A stretch of DNA of 64,000 nt from Vicinamibacteria bacterium (GTDB lineage Bacteria > Acidobacteriota > Vicinamibacteria > Fen-336), in the NCBI GenBank assembly GCA_025994075.1, contig JAMQGV010000024.1, positions 310,001-374,000 on the forward strand. The letters run 5' to 3'. A program made the translations under genes and the position numbers. Of this stretch, positions 1 to 10,087 are shown piece by piece (within the stretch, counting starts at the first letter, position 1; each line of letters begins with the position of its first letter). Under the pieces are notes generated by a model. That model worked only from the letters and a program-made list of their open reading frames with translations. It had not been told where the DNA came from and did no database searches.

Positions 1-964
1 AGAGGTCTCTTATCGCGGGGTGGAAGGGGTAGCTCGACTGAATCGTCTCCGCGAACATCTCCGGCGACTGGGCGGTTATGTCCATCTGCTTTGCGGTCCG
101 AATGGCCTTCGCGTACCCCTGGCCGACCTCGGCGATGGCCGCCTCGTTCGGGAGAGCCTTGAATAGACGCTTCCGAAGGACGTCGTACAGCTCGTTGCTG
201 TTGATCTGGACAGGGGTGAGGTTCAGCGAATAGCGCTGCGCTTCCTGCTGAACCTGTGCCAGAAGCCCCTGGATCTGCGCACTTGCATCCGCATAGACGC
301 CAACGAGGTCGGTGAGCACGACGCACACCTGAGGAAGCTGGTTATCCGCCACAGCATTGAAGAGGTTCGAAAGCGCGGTAGCCGTGACGTGGGCGAGGTC
401 CGAGGAGCCCACAGCGATGGAGCGCGCGTTATCCAAGTAGGGCGCGAGCTCGTCGAGCAGGATCAGGGTCGGTTCCCCCTGAAGCAGGTTCACCCAGGCG
501 GTCTGGCCAGGGGCCTTGAGCGGTGAGTAGTAATCTTTCAGCTGGTCCTTCTTGCCGAGCTGCCGGGCGACCTCGCCCCAGATGCCATGCGGCACGTCGC
601 TCTCGCGACCCGAGAAGGCGACGACCCGAACTGGCGGAAGCTCCTTGGCCGACGGCAAGCCCGGGAGCACCTGCGATCGGAACTGGGGATGCTTGGCCAG
701 CAGGCCGAGCGTGATGAGGCTGTGGGTCTTGCCGCCTCCCATGGCCTGAGTGAGCTTGAAGACCGCTTGCGGGGACTTGCCCGCGAGCCGGCGGAGAGCC
801 TCCGTGAGCAGCGTCTTCATGCCCTCGGTGACGTGGTTCTCCTCGAAGAAGCCCGCCGGCTGGATCTCGTCACCGGCTAGGTGCAGGAGATTGAGGACCG
901 TGTCGCGCTTCGTCGCGTCAAAAACGCTGTTCCGGGGCTCACAGGCTTGCTTGAGAGTCTTCAC
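1..964 (-). CDS. DUF499 family P-loop ATPase, C-terminus beyond window
   Basis: Reading the minus strand from a GTG at 964-962 (GAAGGG upstream as ribosome binding site) gives an open frame to the left edge, 321 codons. The visible N-terminus reads MKTLKQACEPRNSVFDATKR and carries a Walker A-like loop GGGKTHS at residues 76-82, then a Walker B-like stretch PTLILLDELAPYLDNARS around 165. This layout is typical of DUF499 proteins, which are about 1000 residues long, so roughly two thirds is missing. Proteins of this family are known from phage-defence islands beside DUF1156 methyltransferases and helicases; none of those partners is inside the window. GC content is visibly lower than in the rest of the window, as in the divergent neighbour at 1237. 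Family assignment is fairly secure; a defence role is inferred from family and context. Confidence 0.8.
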   Translation of the reverse strand, partial: MKTLKQACEPRNSVFDATKRDTVLNLLHLAGDEIQPAGFFEENHVTEGMKTLLTEALRRLAGKSPQAVFKLTQAMGGGKTHSLITLGLLAKHPQFRSQVLPGLPSAKELPPVRVVAFSGRESDVPHGIWGEVARQLGKKDQLKDYYSPLKAPGQTAWVNLLQGEPTLILLDELAPYLDNARSIAVGSSDLAHVTATALSNLFNAVADNQLPQVCVVLTDLVGVYADASAQIQGLLAQVQQEAQRYSLNLTPVQINSNELYDVLRKRLFKALPNEAAIAEVGQGYAKAIRTAKQMDITAQSPEMFAETIQSSYPFHPAIRDL

Positions 965-1236
965 GCTAGGAACATCCCTTCCACGGTTTCTTGTCGGTCG
1001 GATCGGCGGCCGGCCACTCCGGTCAGTGCCATCCCTGCCGACGCCTCGAGGGCACCGGATTGCGCAAAGTTTAGATCCTCGTGGGTCTCTGGCGGACCGC
1101 AAACAAGTGAATCCCCCCGGGGCCCAAAACCGGGGCCGATGGCAGCGTTACGAGCTCAGGCGATGTCCGATCGGTACGACTCGGACTGTTTGTTGGCTGT
1201 CCCGCGACGCGTAATACTCTACGCCGGGGAGGACGT
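965..1236. promoter_or_regulatory. Divergent intergenic region with candidate promoter for the 1237 ATPase
   Basis: This 272-base gap separates two divergently transcribed ATPase genes. On the plus strand a -10-like TAATAC lies at 1212-1217 with TTGTTG at 1190-1195 (16-base spacer), which would start transcription about a dozen bases before the GGGGAGGA binding site and the GTG at 1237. No clear minus-strand promoter was found. There is no operator palindrome that I can support. Confidence 0.3.
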
Positions 1237-2727
1237 GTGGCGACGATTGATGTTCTTCGCCCAGTGACCTTCGGTCAGAGGGTGGCAGAAGAAGAAGGCG
1301 AGTCGCTCGCAGGCTATTTCGTTGAAACCGACCAGTGGCGGAGGCTGTTCTCTGACGACGTAGACATCGTCTACGGCCAGAAGGGCGCTGGCAAGAGCGC
1401 GCTGTACTCGTTGCTCGTGGCGCGCAAGAGCGAACTCTTCGACAAGGGAGTACTCCTCGCGACGGCAGAGAACCCACGTGGCGCCCCAGTGTTTCGCTCT
1501 CTCGTCACGGATCCGCCGTCGTCCGAGCGAGAGTTTCGGGATCTCTGGAAGCTCTACCTGGCCTGTCTAGCGTCCGCGACTCTTGCCGAATTTGGCGTGC
1601 CTGGCCGGGCTGCCGACAAACTCCAGAGAGAACTCGAATCGGCCGGACTTCGCCCTCGCTCGAGCACGCTGCAGGGACTGCTGCGGGCCGTGTTCGACTA
1701 CGTCAAGCGCTTCCGGCCCGGCGGCCTAGAAGGGAGCCTCGCTCTTGATCCCATCACGCAGCAACCATCGGGCGTGACCGGCAGAATTCTGTTCGCGGAG
1801 CCTACGGCCTCACAGGCGGAGCAAGGACTGACCTCGGTCGACCATCTGCTGACGCTGGCGGATGAAGCCCTGAGTGCTGCCGGCTATCGGGCGTGGCTCC
1901 TCCTCGACAGGCTCGACGTCGCATTCTCCGATTCCATTGAGCTTGAGCAGAACGCTCTGCGAGCCCTGTTCCACGTCTATCTCGACCTGCTTGGGCACAA
2001 GGCACTTCGCCTGAAGATCTTTCTGAGGACGGACGTTTGGCGAAGGATCACGACAACGGGCTTTCGTGAGGCGAGCCACATCACTCGATCCCTTACGATC
2101 GAGTGGAATAGGGCCTCACTGATGAACCTCGTAGCGATGCGTATCGCATTGAATGAACCAATCCTGTCCCACTACGGCTTGACGCGGGGAGCTGCCCTGG
2201 CCTCCGCCAGCAGCCAAGAGCAGCTCTTCTATAACGTCTTCCCTGATCAGGTCGAGGCTGGCCAGCGAAAGCCCAACACCTTTGACTGGATGCTCGGACG
2301 GACGGCGGACGCGACTCGACAGACGGCCCCAAGGGAGCTCATTCATCTCCTGAACTCGCTTCGCGATGTCCAGGTCAAACGACTGGAACTGGGCGATGCT
2401 GAGCCGGAGGGGGGGCGGCTCTTTGCTCGGCTCGCGTTCAAGGAGGCGCTCCCGGAGGTGTCGCGCGCTCGTTTGGAACAGACACTCTATGCGGAGTACC
2501 CCGAGACACGGTCTCTCATTGAGAAGCTCCGAGGTGGGAAGACCCAGTTGTCCAGCTCTTCGCTCAGCGAGGCCTGGGGCCTCCTGGAGGGCGAGACGTT
2601 GCATTGGGCTCGTCGTCTCGTGGAGATCGGATTCTTCGAGCAGAGAGGAGAAAAGGACAACCCGTCATTCTGGGTACCTCTTCTCTATCGCGACGCCCTC
2701 GACCTGGTTCAGGGGGCCGCGGAATGA
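1237..2727 (+). CDS. P-loop ATPase (Sll1717/KAP-like), probable defence-island component
   Basis: A 496-residue protein starting at GTG after GGGGAGGA. A Walker A motif GQKGAGKS sits at residues 47-54 and a Walker B-like LLLDRLDVAF near 221-230. The opening FVETDQWRRLFSDDVDIVYG followed directly by the P-loop is what I associate with the Sll1717-type P-loop ATPases, relatives of KAP/STAND NTPases. The C-terminal 70 residues (SLIEKLRGG to VPLLYRDALDL) look like a winged-helix module. There is no signal peptide or membrane segment. It is divergent from the DUF499 ATPase and shares its lower GC and different codon use, so the two probably arrived together. A sensor or effector role in defence is inference only; no nuclease or transmembrane effector domain is visible in it. 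Confidence 0.7.
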   Translation: MATIDVLRPVTFGQRVAEEEGESLAGYFVETDQWRRLFSDDVDIVYGQKGAGKSALYSLLVARKSELFDKGVLLATAENPRGAPVFRSLVTDPPSSEREFRDLWKLYLACLASATLAEFGVPGRAADKLQRELESAGLRPRSSTLQGLLRAVFDYVKRFRPGGLEGSLALDPITQQPSGVTGRILFAEPTASQAEQGLTSVDHLLTLADEALSAAGYRAWLLLDRLDVAFSDSIELEQNALRALFHVYLDLLGHKALRLKIFLRTDVWRRITTTGFREASHITRSLTIEWNRASLMNLVAMRIALNEPILSHYGLTRGAALASASSQEQLFYNVFPDQVEAGQRKPNTFDWMLGRTADATRQTAPRELIHLLNSLRDVQVKRLELGDAEPEGGRLFARLAFKEALPEVSRARLEQTLYAEYPETRSLIEKLRGGKTQLSSSSLSEAWGLLEGETLHWARRLVEIGFFEQRGEKDNPSFWVPLLYRDALDLVQGAAE

Positions 2728-3176
2728 AGCGACGGCTGTCCTGGGCGTGATGGCCAGGCGGGGCGGCATCGCGGCTTTGGAGCTTCGGGTCGACCCGTTC
2801 CGGACCGAACTCGTCGAGCCCCGCTAGGGGCGCCACGGGCTTTGCCCCAAGCGGCTGCAGCCTCATCCCGCATGTAGCTGGTTCGTGCTTGTTTGTCCCT
2901 CCGTTCGACTCCCGTACACGGTTCGACCCGGCGCTCCGCTGCTCAACCCGGCGGAGCGTTCGTTCGACTTCGGCGCGCGGCTGCGCCCCGGCCGCGCGCG
3001 GTTCGACTGCGGCGCTCCGATTGCACCCGGCGGAGCGATCGTTCGAAACGGCAACGGCCGACGAGCCGCTGCGGTGTGGACGTTCCCGGCTGTGGTGCAC
3101 GTCCCGCGCCGGCGGTGCTGTGCGCGGTTCACCGCCGTCACGGGGCGTGCCCGGCTGTACGCGAACGCGGTGTCTG
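2728..3176. other. Long non-coding stretch at the island boundary
   Basis: No convincing gene lies between the ATPase stop at 2727 and the hairpin at 3177. Open frames exist on both strands, but they are arginine/proline-rich and lack a ribosome binding site or recognisable domain. Base composition rises from the lower-GC accessory segment to the GC-rich chromosome across this stretch. It contains the tandem hairpin repeats described separately. No tRNA, integrase or attachment site could be identified, although the other end of the presumed island is outside the window. Confidence 0.5.
2921..3080. repeat. Two tandem ~80-base hairpin-forming repeats with GTTCGAC boxes
   Basis: Two direct copies start at 2921 and 3001. 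Each begins GTTCGAC and contains CGCTCCG paired with CGGAGCG (2932-2938 with 2952-2958; 3013-3019 with 3031-3037), then a second GTTCGA box (2962 and 3041). The first ~47 bases are well conserved between copies and the rest diverges. A further GTTCGAC lies at 2903. The function is unknown. REP-like or recombination-related hairpins are possible, but no partner enzyme is visible. Confidence 0.6.
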
Positions 3177-3260
3177 CGCGTCACCTCCTCGACTGTGGGC
3201 CCCTCGCCCGCCTCCTTCTTGCGAAGGCGGGGCGAGGGGCTCCGACGAGGAGGTGACGCG
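3177..3260 (+). promoter_or_regulatory. Long inverted repeat enclosing the ribosome binding site of the 3261 gene
   Basis: A perfect 15-base pair outer stem joins 3177-3191 (CGCGTCACCTCCTCG) to 3246-3260 (CGAGGAGGTGACGCG). After a short internal loop an inner stem pairs GCCCCTCGCCC (from about 3199) with GGGGCGAGGGGC (about 3229-3240), with a one-base offset. The 3' arm ends immediately before the ATG at 3261 and contains its GAGGAGGT ribosome binding site, so the folded transcript should hide the translation start. The hairpin could be an RNA switch, a protein-binding site or a relic of an rRNA-type intervening sequence. The structure is seen directly; the regulatory role is inferred. Confidence 0.75.
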
Positions 3261-3629
3261 ATGGCGCACACGGTTCCGAACAGCAACCACCACACGCTCT
3301 ACCGGCTCGACTGCTATCGGCTGGCGGTCGAGTTCCATCGGATGGCCGCGGATCTGGCGCCGCATGGGAGTGGGCTCGGGGATCAGTTGCGGCGGGCGGC
3401 GGCGAGCATCGTTCTGAATCTGGCAGAGGGCCACGGTCGGCTGACGCGGGCGGAGCAGGCGCGGTTCACGCTGATCGCGCGGGGTTCGGCGACGGAGTGC
3501 CTCGCGGTGGCGGATCTGCTTGGGGAGAGCGATTCGCTCATTGCGGCGCGGCGGCTGTTGCAGCGGGTGATCCAGACGACGACTGGTCTCTGGCGGAAGC
3601 AGAGGGCGTCGAACCGCGCGCGGTCGTGA
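3261..3629 (+). CDS. Four-helix-bundle protein of the 23S rRNA intervening-sequence (S23/bAvd) type
   Basis: A 122-residue protein that fits the four-helix-bundle family found inside 23S rRNA intervening sequences and as stand-alone genes; the accessory protein of diversity-generating retroelements belongs to the same fold. Characteristic features are the early LDCYRLAVEFHRMAADL helix, GLGDQLRRAAASIVLNLAEG and the later RGSATECLAVADLL. The family is small and basic, and binds nucleic acid in the retroelement case. The frame stays open upstream to about 2889, but the ATG at 3261 is chosen because it follows GAGGAGGT and matches the family N-terminus. No reverse transcriptase or rRNA gene is nearby. 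Translation is probably governed by the hairpin at 3177-3260. The molecular role is unknown. Confidence 0.85.
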   Translation: MAHTVPNSNHHTLYRLDCYRLAVEFHRMAADLAPHGSGLGDQLRRAAASIVLNLAEGHGRLTRAEQARFTLIARGSATECLAVADLLGESDSLIAARRLLQRVIQTTTGLWRKQRASNRARS

Positions 3630-3671
3630 CACCGCGCGGCGAGGTCGAGCCCAGGGCGATACGATTCCCGC

Positions 3672-4127
3672 ATGACCACATTCACCTTCACTCCGATCGC
3701 CTTCGTGCGCACGCCGTATGCCGACACCGCGCAGGTGCCGAAGGGGTGCGGGGCGCAGCACGAAGCGGAGGGGGTGATCGAGGTCGAGCCGGCGCTCGAG
3801 GCGGGGCTCGCCGACATCGAGGGGTTCTCGCACCTGTTCGTGATCTGGGTGTTCGATCGCTCGCCCGGCGTGGAACTGTTCGGGGTCGCGCCGACCGACG
3901 ATCGGCCGCACGGCGTGTTCGCCACGCGTTCGCCGAAGCGGCCGAATCCGGTCGGCCTGACCGTCGTCGAGCTGCTCGGGCGCGAGGGCTGCCGGCTGCG
4001 CGTGCGCGGCGTCGACATGCTCGACGGCACGCCGGTGCTCGACATCAAGCCGTACCTGTCCAGCGTCGATCCGCAGAAACTGCGGCGAGGCTGGCTGGCG
4101 GAGGCGGAGGCGCGGCGCCGCGAATGA
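3672..4127 (+). CDS. trmO: tRNA (N6-threonylcarbamoyladenosine37-N6)-methyltransferase TrmO
   Basis: A 151-residue TsaA/UPF0066 protein that methylates t6A at position 37 of threonine tRNAs using S-adenosylmethionine. Visible family signatures are FTPIAFVRTPYAD at the start, GLADIEGFSHLFVIWVFDRS, and the strongly conserved GVFATRSPKRPNPVGLTVVE, followed by GVDMLDGTPVLDIKPYL. The length matches the short single-domain form. It starts at ATG 3672, 42 bases after the four-helix-bundle gene, and looks like an independent housekeeping gene rather than part of the neighbouring accessory material. Confidence 0.93.
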   Translation: MTTFTFTPIAFVRTPYADTAQVPKGCGAQHEAEGVIEVEPALEAGLADIEGFSHLFVIWVFDRSPGVELFGVAPTDDRPHGVFATRSPKRPNPVGLTVVELLGREGCRLRVRGVDMLDGTPVLDIKPYLSSVDPQKLRRGWLAEAEARRRE

Positions 4128-4200
4128 GAGCCGGGGGCGCCGAAAGGCGTTGCGGAAACCCACGCCGCGGCCGACCTTGTCCGATGAGAGGGGGCAACCC

Positions 4201-4665
4201 ATGAAGCGTCTTGCCACTGTCGCCGCCGCGCTCGCGACGGCCGCGATCCCCTTCGCCGTCCTGGCCCAGGAGGCGGCCCCGGCCAACCCGGCTGCGCCGG
4301 ACGCCGTGGCCTCGGCGATCGGCCAGGTCGTCTACCAGCGCTACTGCGGCGCCTGCCACGGGCCGACCGGGCGCGGCGACGGACCGCTGGCTTCCGAGCT
4401 GCGCACGAAGGTGGTCGACCTCACCCACCTGGCGGCGAATCACGGGGGCAAGTTCCCGTTCTTCAAGGTCGTCCAGGTGATCGACGGCCGCCGCATGTCG
4501 AAGAGCCACGGTTCCGCCGACATGCCGGTGTGGGGCGAGATCTTCCCCAAGACGCTGGGTGCGGAGGCGCCGAACCCCGAGACCGCGGTGGCCCGGATGA
4601 CCCACTACCTGTGGTCGATCCAGGAGCCGCCGGCCCCGGCCTCGTTCGAACCCGCCCGCAAGTAG
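4201..4665 (+). CDS. Periplasmic single-haem cytochrome c
   Basis: A 154-residue secreted protein. The start is taken at ATG 4201, after GAGAGGGGGC, because a Sec signal peptide (MKRLATVAAALATAAIPFAVLAQ) follows at once. The haem motif is CGACH (YCGACHGPTGRGDGPLA) and the likely methionine axial ligand is in SADMPVWGE. One haem site and this length indicate a class I type soluble electron carrier or a subunit-like cytochrome. No oxidase or reductase subunits are nearby, so the partner is unknown. The sequence between the two motifs (VIDGRRMSKSHG) resembles cytochromes of respiratory chains acting between a quinol oxidising complex and a terminal oxidase, but this is not decisive. Confidence 0.88.
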   Translation: MKRLATVAAALATAAIPFAVLAQEAAPANPAAPDAVASAIGQVVYQRYCGACHGPTGRGDGPLASELRTKVVDLTHLAANHGGKFPFFKVVQVIDGRRMSKSHGSADMPVWGEIFPKTLGAEAPNPETAVARMTHYLWSIQEPPAPASFEPARK

Positions 4666-4783
4666 ACCTCCCGCTGCGGCCCCGGCCCCGCGAGGGCGGC
4701 CCCGCCGCCCCGCGGGCGCCGTGCGTCCGCGCCCCGTCGCGCCGGCGCGCTAAACTCCCCGCGACGACACGGAGGTCCTCTTC

Positions 4784-7489
<2,706 letters not shown>

Positions 7490-7550
7490 GCAAACCCGGG
7501 GCGGCGGTGGAAGAATGCCGCCGCTCCCCTCCCATGGAGGCCTGAAGGCC

Positions 7551-8591
7551 GTGTCGAAACTCAAGCTGATCCCGCTGGCTGGCGGGGACGCCCGCGAGCT
7601 CGAGACCGCCGTCGTCGTCGGCCGCGACCCGGGCTGCGACTGGGTCGTCGCCGACGGTTCCGTGTCGCGCCGCCACGCGCGCCTCGAGCCGCGCGGCGAC
7701 GGCTGGGCGGTGATCGACCAGGGCAGCGCGAACGGGACGTTCCTCGGCGCGCAGAAGGTCGTGGACGCCGCGCTGGAGAACGGCCAGGAACTGCGCTTCG
7801 GCAACGTCGGCTTCCGCGTCGAGCTGCCGCTGCCCGCGGGGAGCGACGCGACGATCGTGCAGACGATCCAGTTGCCGACCTTCGACCCGCGCCCGCCGGC
7901 GCCTCCGCTGGCGGCACCGCCACCCCCGCCTCGCCCCGCGGCCCCGCCGCCGCCGCCCCCCCCGCCGCGGGCCGCGGGTCCCGTGCCGCCCCCGCCGCCT
8001 CCGCGCGCCAGCGGAGGCCCGGTCCCGCCGCCGCCTCCGCCCGCCGGTGGGGGCGGAGCGAAGAAGGCGATGGCGTGGGCGGCCGGCGGCTGCGGCTGCC
8101 TGCTGATCCTGTTCGGCATGGCGGCGCTGGGGCTGATGCTGATGGCGGGGTCGTGCGGCGACTCCACGCCGCCGACGCCGGCCCCGGCGCCGGGACCCGG
8201 GGGCGAGGGCGGGGCGCCCGCCGCGGCGTCGCTGAAGATCGCGGACGAGGGCCTGAAGGCCGGCACCGCCGGCGACGCCGTCACCGTCGACTTCGCCTAC
8301 GTCGCGACCGGCTTCGCCACCCGTCCCGAAGGCGGCGGCCACCGCCTCCAGCTCCAGGCCGACGTCACCACCTTCGGCCCCGACGGCCAGCGCATCGAGA
8401 GCCTGTCGCAGGATGCCTTCCACGTCGCCGACGAGGTGGTGCCGCAGCGGCCCGAGTCGTACCGCTTCAGCGGCCAGCTCACGATCGCCGCCGGCGCCGC
8501 CGGCGGCCGCTACCACCTGCAGATCGACGTCACCGACCGGCTGTCGGGCACGCGGGCGAGCAAGCGCTCGGCCTTCGACCTCGAGGGCTAG
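7551..8591 (+). CDS. FHA-domain protein with proline-rich linker and one membrane segment
   Basis: A 346-residue protein. GTG 7551 is preferred over the upstream in-frame ATG at 7515 because GGAGG precedes it and the FHA fold begins at once (MSKLKLIPLAGG). Residues about 1-100 form a forkhead-associated domain: GRDPGCDWVVAD, SVSRRHARLEPRG and GSANGTFLG hold the phosphothreonine-binding residues. A roughly 60-residue proline/alanine linker follows, then one hydrophobic segment with CGC at its start (GGCGCLLILFGMAALGLML), and a C-terminal domain of about 130 residues that I do not recognise. The FHA part is expected in the cytoplasm and the C-terminal domain outside. It sits six bases before a PrsW protease gene, so the two are probably co-transcribed. 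No Ser/Thr kinase is nearby. Confidence 0.85.
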   Translation: MSKLKLIPLAGGDARELETAVVVGRDPGCDWVVADGSVSRRHARLEPRGDGWAVIDQGSANGTFLGAQKVVDAALENGQELRFGNVGFRVELPLPAGSDATIVQTIQLPTFDPRPPAPPLAAPPPPPRPAAPPPPPPPPRAAGPVPPPPPPRASGGPVPPPPPPAGGGGAKKAMAWAAGGCGCLLILFGMAALGLMLMAGSCGDSTPPTPAPAPGPGGEGGAPAAASLKIADEGLKAGTAGDAVTVDFAYVATGFATRPEGGGHRLQLQADVTTFGPDGQRIESLSQDAFHVADEVVPQRPESYRFSGQLTIAAGAAGGRYHLQIDVTDRLSGTRASKRSAFDLEG

Positions 8592-8597
8592 GCGCCC

Positions 8598-9617
8598 GTG
8601 CTGCTCGGCCTGCTGATCGGGCTCACCTTCGTCACCCCGCTCGTCTTCTTCTACGTTCTCGTGATCAAGGGCGTCGACCGCTACGAGCCGGAGCCGTGGT
8701 GGCTGCTGACCGCGGCCTTCCTGTGGGGCGCGTTCGCCTCGACGGCACTGGCGATCGTCGGCAACGGCCTCGGCGACGCGGTGTTCACGGCGGCGCTCGG
8801 CCAGGGCAACCCGCTGATCGACGGCGCGACCGCCTCGATCGTGGCGCCTCTCGTCGAGGAGTCGACCAAGGGTCTCGGCCTGCTGCTGCTGCTCGCGGTC
8901 TCGCTGCTGTGGCTGCACGAGGTCGACGGCCCGCTCGACGGCGTCATCTACGGCGGCGTCGTCGGCCTCGGTTTCACGTTCACCGAGGACATCCTCTACA
9001 TCTCGCGCCACACGGCCGAGCACGGCGTGGCCGGCGGCTTCGTGCTGCTGGTGCTGCGCACGGTGCTGGCCGGACTGGGGCACGCCACCTTCACTGCGAT
9101 GATCGGCCTCGGCATCGGCATCGCGGTGGTCGCCCGCAACCCGCTGCTGCGGATCGCCGCGCCGATCGCCGGCTGGTGCCTCGCGGTGCTGCTGCACGGC
9201 ATCCACAACGGCCTGGTCAGCTTCTTCGGCGGCGCCGGCCTGGTCGTCAAGCTGCTGTTCTTCTGGCTCGTCGACATCCTGTTCTTCGTGCTGCTGTTCG
9301 CCCTCGCGCTGCGCGACCGCCGCCTCGTGCGCGAGCAGCTCGCGCCCGAGGTGGGGGTGATCCTGCACGAGCTGGAGCTCGAGAACGTCACCCGCTTCAA
9401 GATGCTGCTGCCGCTGTGGAACACCATCGCGCTGTGGGGCGACGGGCTCGCGGGCTACCGGCAGCGCCGCGCCAAGCAGCTCGCGCTGATCGAGCTGGCC
9501 TTCGCCAAGGATCGCGCCCAGCGCGACCCTGAAGACGCGGAGAAGGCCGCCCGGGAAGCCGAACTCCGCCGCCAGATCGACGGTCACAACGCCGCAGGGG
9601 TGTTCGTCGGGACCTGA
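8598..9617 (+). CDS. PrsW family intramembrane metalloprotease
   Basis: A 339-residue polytopic protein of the PrsW/CAAX-protease-related group, which cleaves membrane substrates such as anti-sigma factors. The expected metal and catalytic residues are present: EESTK at 87-91, FTED near 128-131, GHATF with H162, and LHGIHN with H200 and H203. About eight hydrophobic segments occupy residues 1-240, followed by a soluble charged tail (ELEVTRF-type region through REAELRRQI) of about 90 residues. It starts with GTG 8598 six bases after the FHA gene, which suggests co-expression. Whether the FHA protein is its substrate, regulator or just a neighbour is not known. Confidence 0.9.
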   Translation: MLLGLLIGLTFVTPLVFFYVLVIKGVDRYEPEPWWLLTAAFLWGAFASTALAIVGNGLGDAVFTAALGQGNPLIDGATASIVAPLVEESTKGLGLLLLLAVSLLWLHEVDGPLDGVIYGGVVGLGFTFTEDILYISRHTAEHGVAGGFVLLVLRTVLAGLGHATFTAMIGLGIGIAVVARNPLLRIAAPIAGWCLAVLLHGIHNGLVSFFGGAGLVVKLLFFWLVDILFFVLLFALALRDRRLVREQLAPEVGVILHELELENVTRFKMLLPLWNTIALWGDGLAGYRQRRAKQLALIELAFAKDRAQRDPEDAEKAAREAELRRQIDGHNAAGVFVGT

Positions 9618-9652
9618 GGGCGATCGGGTTCGGGGGGCGCGGTCCCCTGGGC

Positions 9653-10021
9653 CTACGCCCCGCGGGCGTCGAAGGCGGCGGCCGTCTCCGGGTACATGCG
9701 GCGGGCGTACTCGAGTTCGGGCTTCATCTGGCCGAGCAGCATCAGCCCGTACATGTGGAAGTCGCCCATCAGCGACCACACCGGGTGGCGGAAGGTCGCC
9801 GGCCGGTTGCGCTCGAACACGAGGTGGCCGAGCCACGCGAAGCTGTAGCCCGCGACCGGCGCCGCGAACATCCAGACAGGCGTGGTCAGGACCGCGCCGG
9901 CGGCGATCGCGATCACGAAGGTCGTGCCGACCGCGTGCAGCACCCGGTTCAGCGGGTGGAGGTGCTGCGAGACGTAGTACGGCCAGAACTCGCGGTAGCT
10001 GGAGGGCCGGCCCGAACGCAT
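9653..10021 (-). CDS. Mpo1-like (DUF962) membrane protein
   Basis: A 122-residue protein of the DUF962/YGL010w family, whose yeast member Mpo1 is an iron-dependent dioxygenase in 2-hydroxy fatty acid breakdown. Conserved residues are visible: H20, H22 and H29 in SQHLHPLNRVLHAVG, H66 in AWLGHLVFERNRPATF and H79 in RHPVWSLMGD with D87. Two or three hydrophobic segments (about 30-65) separate these blocks. It is convergent with the PrsW gene and divergent from the S9 peptidase gene. A bacterial activity equivalent to Mpo1 is inferred only from family membership. Confidence 0.88.
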   Translation of the reverse strand: MRSGRPSSYREFWPYYVSQHLHPLNRVLHAVGTTFVIAIAAGAVLTTPVWMFAAPVAGYSFAWLGHLVFERNRPATFRHPVWSLMGDFHMYGLMLLGQMKPELEYARRMYPETAAAFDARGA

Positions 10022-10087
10022 TCGCCGATTCTAGAAGATCCCCCGCCGCGCGGGTATGCTCGCCTTCGCCACGCAAGGAGGCCCTCG

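Noticed and set aside
2895..2930. GTTCGACTCCC looked like the T-arm of a tRNA, a possible integration site
   Set aside because: No acceptor, D or anticodon stem could be built around it; the box recurs several times as part of the repeats.
2921..3080. Integron attC sites
   Set aside because: The GTTCGAC boxes do not match the GTTRRRY/RYYYAAC core pairs at proper spacing, and there is no integrase.
2881..3080. CRISPR array
   Set aside because: There are only two copies with conserved inner sequence and no unique spacers.
2889..3260. N-terminal extension of the four-helix-bundle gene
   Set aside because: It translates the hairpin repeats into Arg/Pro-rich sequence, and the family N-terminus and ribosome binding site fit ATG 3261.
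2564..3295. Minus-strand frame across the island boundary
   Set aside because: It overlaps the ATPase end and the hairpins, has no ribosome binding site or family features, and is rich in Arg/Pro.
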